DNA from: Candidatus Leptovillus gracilis
GTDB lineage: Bacteria > Chloroflexota > Anaerolineae > Promineifilales > Promineifilaceae
Assembly (NCBI GenBank): GCA_016716065.1
Contig: JADJXA010000002.1
Location: 744,001-808,000, forward strand
Reading direction: 5' to 3'
Length of the DNA stretch: 64,000 nucleotides
In this document: piece by piece, positions 60,039-64,000 of the stretch
Position numbering within the stretch: position 1 is the stretch's first letter
Layout of the letters: each line of letters opens with the position of its first letter
Program-made: the position numbers and the translations under genes
The notes under the pieces: generated by a model
Databases searched by the model: none
Told to the model about the DNA's origin: nothing
Seen by the model: the letters and a program-made list of their open reading frames with translations, nothing else

Positions 60039-61925
60039 TTAAAACGGCCAGATTAGCGGGACCAGCAGCAAGGTGAAGAGCAGGAAGATGATCGCCAGAG
60101 GCAGGCCGTTTTTGAAGAAATCTTTGAAGGCGTAGCCACCTGGCGACATGACCATCAGGTTGGTGGTGGAGGCGATGGGCGTCAGGAAGGCGGTGGACGC
60201 CCCAATCGCCACCGTCATCATCAATGGGTAGGGGGAGACGCCCAGGCTGAGGGCGGCGGTGAGGACAATGGGGGCAATGAGTACGGCCGTTGCCGTGTTG
60301 CTGATCATCTGGCTAAATCCGGTCGTCAGCAAAAAGACGCCGGCCAACAAGGCCAGGTTGCTCCAACTGCCCAACGTGGTTACCAGCAGGTTGGCGGCCA
60401 TGTCTGCGCCGCCGGTAATTTGCAGGGCGGTGGACATGGGGATCATGCTGGCGATGAGGACCACGCTTTGCCAGTTGATGGCCCGGTAGGCGTGGTTTGG
60501 CGTCAGGCAGCCGCCTAAAATCATGATCACGGCCGTTACCAACACCGCCATCACCGTCGGCAAAACGCCGGAGACCATCAGCCCCACCATCAACCCCAGG
60601 GACAGCGTGGCAATCACCGCCTGCCGATTTAGCTCCACAATCTGGCGCGACATCGCCTCCGGCTGGCCCACCACCACAAAGTTGCGGCTCTCGTTACGCA
60701 GCAGTTCAATATCTTCCCAACGGCCGCGCACCAACAGTGCATCACCAAACGCCAACCGGGTTCCCTGGCGCGTCACCAGCTTGTTTTCGCGGCGAATGCT
60801 AATGACCTGGACGCCATATTTTTGGCTGAAGCGGCTCTCGTGCAGGTCTTGCCCGATGTAAGCCGACCGCGATGGGATAAGCACCTCAGCCACGCCAATA
60901 CCGTGCGAGACCAGGATGTCGGCCAACTCTGTTTCGGCCACGTCAATCTCTTCGACGGTTAGCTGATGTTCTGTGACAACGGCCTGCACCTCTTCTGGCG
61001 TACCTTTGACCAGCAGTACATCGTTGGCGCGGAGCTGGGTAGCGGCCGTCGGAATTTCGGCCGTCTGCAGCTGCTCCACCGCCCGCTGTACCTGGCGGCG
61101 AGTCGCTTCTGCCGGGCTGAGAAACGGCCGTTTCCCAGCCTCCCCACGCTCAATGCGCAGCACAGAAATGTTATACTCTTGCCCCAGCGCTGCTTCGGCC
61201 AACGTCTTGCCCGCCAACGGCGAAGCCAACGATACGCGCAGCCGGTACAGCTTGCCTTGCAGGGCAAACACATCACCGATGGCTTCCACAGACGCCTGAA
61301 CGTCTACCGGTTGTTCTTCGCTCTCCCGGCGTGGCAAGGCGCGCTGGCCGATGACCACCATGTAGATCACAGTTATAGCCAGCAGCGGCAGGCCAACCAG
61401 GGCAAATTCAAAGTAGCCAAACGGCTTCAACCCCTGTCTGGTCAGCAAATCGGCGACGATGATGTTGGGTGGCGTGCCGGTCAGCGTCAGCAGGCCACCG
61501 GCGTTGGCGGCGAAGGCCAGGGGGATCAGGTATTTAGACGGCACGCTTTTCACGCTCCACGCAATGGCGATAACCGCCGGCAGCAGCGCCGCCACCGTGC
61601 CGGTATTGCTGATGAAAGCGGAGAGCAGCGCCGCGCCCAGCATCACCACCACCAGCAGGCGGCGCGGACTGTCACCGGCAAGCGCCAAAATCTGCTGGCT
61701 GACCCAGGCGGTAACGCCGGAGCGCGAAAGCCCTTCACCGACGACAAACAGGGCGGCAATCATGATCACGGCCGAATCGGCAAAACCGGCCAGCGCCTGT
61801 TCGGTATTGATGATGCGCAGCAGATAGAGCGCCAGCAGCGACAACAGCGCCACTACGTCGGAGCGGATTTTGTCCCAGATAAACAAGGCAATGGTCACTG
61901 CGAGAATGATAAAAGTTGCAATCAT
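60039..61925 (-). CDS. SLC13-family transporter with TrkA-C domains
   Basis: The protein (628 residues from the ATG at 61925) has two blocks of membrane helices (about 1-180 and 410-628) around two cytosolic TrkA_C regulatory domains (about 190-390). Conserved SLC13/CitT segments include AANAGGLLTLTGTPPNI, ISNTATAVLIAPI and GASTAFLTPIASTTN. The family moves sulfate, dicarboxylates or phosphate with Na+; the substrate is not known. The start is fixed by a leaderless promoter. Confidence 0.92.
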   Translation of the reverse strand: MIATFIILAVTIALFIWDKIRSDVVALLSLLALYLLRIINTEQALAGFADSAVIMIAALFVVGEGLSRSGVTAWVSQQILALAGDSPRRLLVVVMLGAALLSAFISNTGTVAALLPAVIAIAWSVKSVPSKYLIPLAFAANAGGLLTLTGTPPNIIVADLLTRQGLKPFGYFEFALVGLPLLAITVIYMVVIGQRALPRRESEEQPVDVQASVEAIGDVFALQGKLYRLRVSLASPLAGKTLAEAALGQEYNISVLRIERGEAGKRPFLSPAEATRRQVQRAVEQLQTAEIPTAATQLRANDVLLVKGTPEEVQAVVTEHQLTVEEIDVAETELADILVSHGIGVAEVLIPSRSAYIGQDLHESRFSQKYGVQVISIRRENKLVTRQGTRLAFGDALLVRGRWEDIELLRNESRNFVVVGQPEAMSRQIVELNRQAVIATLSLGLMVGLMVSGVLPTVMAVLVTAVIMILGGCLTPNHAYRAINWQSVVLIASMIPMSTALQITGGADMAANLLVTTLGSWSNLALLAGVFLLTTGFSQMISNTATAVLIAPIVLTAALSLGVSPYPLMMTVAIGASTAFLTPIASTTNLMVMSPGGYAFKDFFKNGLPLAIIFLLFTLLLVPLIWPF

Positions 61926-61932
61926 AGGGCTT

Positions 61933-61961
61933 ATGATAGCCGGTTTACACATGTGACTCAA
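61933..61961 (-). promoter_or_regulatory. Leaderless promoter of the SLC13 gene
   Basis: Minus strand: TTGAGT (61956-61961), 17 bases, TATCAT (61933-61938), seven bases, ATG (61925). Confidence 0.55.
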
Positions 61962-61983
61962 GCAAAACGGCCGTACCAAAAGG

Positions 61984-62011
61984 TTGCCTGCGCCTGAAAA
62001 ACAGTTAAAAT
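61984..62011 (+). promoter_or_regulatory. Leaderless promoter of the M23 gene
   Basis: TTGCCT (61984-61989), 16 bases, TAAAAT (62006-62011), six bases, ATG (62018). It is back to back with the SLC13 promoter, with one ACGGCCGT palindrome between the two -35 boxes. Confidence 0.55.
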
Positions 62012-62017
62012 TAGAAC

Positions 62018-62731
62018 ATGAGTGCTAATATTCAACTACCGACAACCACCCAGGACTTCTATACCCAGGCCGATGAAATGTGGGAGGGAGCCAATGCGTA
62101 TCAGGAGGAGATGGTCTACCTCTCTCCGGCGCAATTACCGCGCTCGCGGCAGATAGATGTGATGGCTGTTGGCGGTTTTCTGGTTTTGCTGATTATGTTC
62201 TATAGTGTACTCGTTCAGCCCCGCACGGCCGTCTCCACCCCCAACCGCGCCATCCCCCAAAGCCAGGCAACGGCCGTGCCCGTGCAGCCCCAACCCCAGC
62301 CCAAACCCGAACTCAGTGGCGACGCCACAGTTGTGGTGGCCCCTTACGCCAACTATCAGATTACCCAGGGGCTGCATGGCTATTCTTACGGCCATATGGC
62401 TATTGATCTGGCCGCCGGGCGTGGCGAGCCGGTTTTGTCACCTATCAACGGCGTGGTATCGGCGCTCTACACCGATGAATATGGCAATCCTACTCTGGAG
62501 ATTGAAAACGAGGTGTATGTGGTTTTGCTGCTGCATGGCGATTACAGCGTACAGATTGGCGACGAGCTGAAGGCCGGTCAGGTTGTTGGCGTGGAAAGCA
62601 ATAAGGGCTACACCATGGATATGCAGGGCAATCTCTGTTACAACCGCGAATGGTGCGGCAACCACACCCATCTCAACGTCTACGACAAACGCATCCGTTC
62701 CAACGTCAACCCGTTCGATTTGATCAATTAG
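62018..62731 (+). CDS. M23-family peptidase, membrane-anchored
   Basis: The 237-residue protein has a cytosolic N-terminus, one helix (about 48-66), a Pro/Gln spacer and an M23 domain with HMAIDLAAG (the HxxxD site, with Ala for the usual Gly) and HTHLNV (HxH). It likely cleaves peptidoglycan cross-links outside the membrane. It is the second M23 protein in the window and, unlike the first, keeps the Asp ligand. Confidence 0.85.
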   Translation: MSANIQLPTTTQDFYTQADEMWEGANAYQEEMVYLSPAQLPRSRQIDVMAVGGFLVLLIMFYSVLVQPRTAVSTPNRAIPQSQATAVPVQPQPQPKPELSGDATVVVAPYANYQITQGLHGYSYGHMAIDLAAGRGEPVLSPINGVVSALYTDEYGNPTLEIENEVYVVLLLHGDYSVQIGDELKAGQVVGVESNKGYTMDMQGNLCYNREWCGNHTHLNVYDKRIRSNVNPFDLIN

Positions 62732-62739
62732 CCAAATGT

Positions 62740-62857
62740 AACTGACAAGTTGACAGGGTGACAATTGACAAGATGACATCTGACAGGGTGGCAATCGCCA
62801 ATCCCTCGGCAAGTTCAGGACCAATCGTCAATCGCCAATTGTCAATCGTTTCCTGAC
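62740..62857. repeat. TGACAAGTTGACAGGGTGACA / GATTGACG short repeats
   Basis: A 118-base gap between convergent genes is filled by near repeats of TTGACA(A/G)(G/A)(G/A)TGACA, then CAATCGTCAATCGCCAATTG. Short arms can pair; no gene is present. Confidence 0.6.
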
Positions 62858-64000
62858 TCACTCCCGCCGCCAAAAAACAAACCCCACCCCGGCAATCAAC
62901 ACCAGACCCAACGCCAGAGCCATCGCCCCAATGCCGAGGACCTGACCCAGGTCTTCGGTGTTGTTGCTGGGCACGGCCGTTGGCGTGGCTGTAGGCTGCG
63001 CCGAGGGCGTGAAGGTGGCTGATGGGGCGGGGGTGGTGGCAACGGCCGTTGCCATCACCGGCGTCATCGTCAGCGTAGGTTCACTGGTCGGCGTGGGCAG
63101 CGGCGTCGGCGAGACAATATACAACCCCTGTCCCACCGCCAGCAGGCTGTTCTCCGTGATGTTGTTGAAAGCCAACAACTGTTCGACCGTCAGTCCGTAA
63201 CGCAGCGAAATACCCCAAAGCGTATCACCGCTTTTTACAATGTGCGCCAACTGCGGCGTTGGCGTTGGCGGTGGGGCTTCCCCCGGCAGCAGCCGGATTT
63301 TAATCTCATCCCCCGGTTGCAGCGTGTCATCCTGCTGCATATTGTTCAGCCACAACAGTTCCCCCAGGTCCAGGTGATACCAGGCGGCAATCGTCCAGGC
63401 CGAATCGCCGGGGCGCACCTTATGCGTGGCCGGCGGTGTTGGCGTTGGGGGTGGTTCCTGCCCTTCGGCCAGCCGAATGAGTAGTTCGTCGCCGGGATGC
63501 AGGGAAGAGCTTTCGCTGAGGTTGTTGTAGAGCATGATGTCGGCGATGGTCACTTCGTAGCGGGCGGCGATGGCCCATAGGGTGTGCCCTTCGCCGACCG
63601 TATGCCAGATGGAGCCATCTTCGCGCGGCGCGTTGACCTCAATGGGAGCCACAAACAACGGGGCGTTGGGGTAAGCCACCTCTTCCTGCCGGTTGGCGGC
63701 GGTCAGCGCCGCGCCATCCGGTTGGCCCACTACCAGGACATAAAAATTCTGGTCGTGACCCTGAGCGAAGCCGACACCGGCCTGGGTGTAGCGCGTGGAA
63801 ATCATCGTATTGAAATGGGAGGCGCTGTTGCGCCACCAGGTAACGCCTTGCTGCGGCGTGAGTTTGGTGCCGCCGACGATGTTTTCATTGACAAAGCCGG
63901 GGTAGCCGACGGCGTTGGCGCGGGTTTGCGGCGAGGAACCGCCGGCGCCGGTGTGGCTGTAAACGGCCGTTTGCCCCATCCAATTGGCGTGGTTTTGCGC
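62858..64000 (-). CDS. CAP-domain and triple-LysM surface protein, 5' partial
   Basis: The frame is open to the right edge. The visible 380 residues begin inside a CAP domain (MGQTAVYSHTG, GENI-like VNENIVGG, FNTMISTRYTQAGVGFA), followed by three LysM repeats (GHTLWAIAARYEVTIADI, GDSAWTIAAWYHLDLGEL, GDTLWGISLRYGLTVEQL), a Thr/Pro stalk and a C-terminal membrane helix with basic tail. LysM binds peptidoglycan or chitin-like glycans. With a presumed signal peptide beyond the edge it should be a wall-facing anchored protein. Its CAP domain contrasts with the cytosolic CAP protein at 19010-19582. Confidence 0.88.
   Translation of the reverse strand, partial: AQNHANWMGQTAVYSHTGAGGSSPQTRANAVGYPGFVNENIVGGTKLTPQQGVTWWRNSASHFNTMISTRYTQAGVGFAQGHDQNFYVLVVGQPDGAALTAANRQEEVAYPNAPLFVAPIEVNAPREDGSIWHTVGEGHTLWAIAARYEVTIADIMLYNNLSESSSLHPGDELLIRLAEGQEPPPTPTPPATHKVRPGDSAWTIAAWYHLDLGELLWLNNMQQDDTLQPGDEIKIRLLPGEAPPPTPTPQLAHIVKSGDTLWGISLRYGLTVEQLLAFNNITENSLLAVGQGLYIVSPTPLPTPTSEPTLTMTPVMATAVATTPAPSATFTPSAQPTATPTAVPSNNTEDLGQVLGIGAMALALGLVLIAGVGFVFWRRE

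Larger units (their letters stand above)
1..64000. repeat. Highly iterated palindrome ACGGCCGT, dispersed over the window
   Basis: I counted about 125 copies by eye, often extended to AACGGCCGTT, roughly one per 500 bases, in both coding and intergenic sequence. In genes it is read mostly as Thr-Ala-Val, Asn-Gly-Arg or Asp-Gly-Arg. Examples: 950-957, 1464-1471, 61965-61980 region and 63962-63969. Stretches with few or none include fabH, the dynamin-like gene, mnhA and the P-type ATPase. Confidence 0.9.

Overview
The window reads as ordinary bacterial chromosome, GC-rich by eye, with dense genes on both strands and no rRNA, tRNA, phage or transposase gene that I can see. The gene mix suggests an uncultured member of the Chloroflexota (Anaerolineae-like). 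It includes a MoxR/DUF58/DUF4129 operon, LysM and CAP surface proteins, a LytR-CpsA-Psr protein, M6-like proteases, a bifunctional formiminotransferase-cyclodeaminase, a ClpS adaptor and an Mrp antiporter. That placement is inference from family content, not from a marker gene.

Layout: 1-9.1 kb carries an ABC permease end, a phosphatase, a two-component system, moaA, an LCP protein, an M23 lipoprotein and ftcD. 9.1-13.1 kb (minus strand) is moxR-DUF58-DUF4129 with its own leaderless promoter. 13.2-23.6 kb (minus strand) is the most striking region: ten co-oriented genes that make a full ubiquitin-like conjugation set. In transcription order they are a dynamin-like GTPase, an unknown scaffold-like protein, a cytosolic CAP protein, an E1-like enzyme, a ubiquitin-like protein, an E2 with the eukaryotic HPN...Cys spacing, a membrane JAMM protease, a soluble JAMM protease, and two RING-type zinc proteins (one membrane-anchored). 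23.9-28.4 kb carries a GH13 enzyme and an Hsp70 fused to what looks like a six-bladed GyrA C-terminal pinwheel. 28.4-34.5 kb has a broken VapBC pair, a DUF952-nucleoside phosphorylase fusion, a ChlI/ChlD chelatase pair joined by a probable -1 frameshift site, dnaN and a SpoU methyltransferase.

34.5-47.2 kb has two tandem M6-like proteases, fabH, a CcmC-like protein, a dihydrodipicolinate-synthase-like aldolase, a class III aminotransferase, clpS and a Tat-exported phosphoesterase. 47.2-54.4 kb has a FMN-dependent hydroxyacid oxidase and the Mrp operon (AB fusion, C, D, E, F, G). 54.5-64 kb has a methyltransferase, a DUF309 protein, a P-type ATPase, a PIG-L deacetylase, an SLC13 carrier, an M23 peptidase and the end of a LysM/CAP protein.

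Three genome-scale signals run through the window. The palindrome ACGGCCGT occurs roughly 125 times (my hand count), in genes and between them, where one or two are expected by chance. Many gene ends carry short dyad repeats from a handful of families. Several genes have a -10 box ending exactly 6-7 bases before the ATG, which implies leaderless mRNAs. Between about 28.7 and 57.9 kb at least six genes are interrupted by single-base frameshifts, either sequence errors or decay, so protein lengths there should be read with care.
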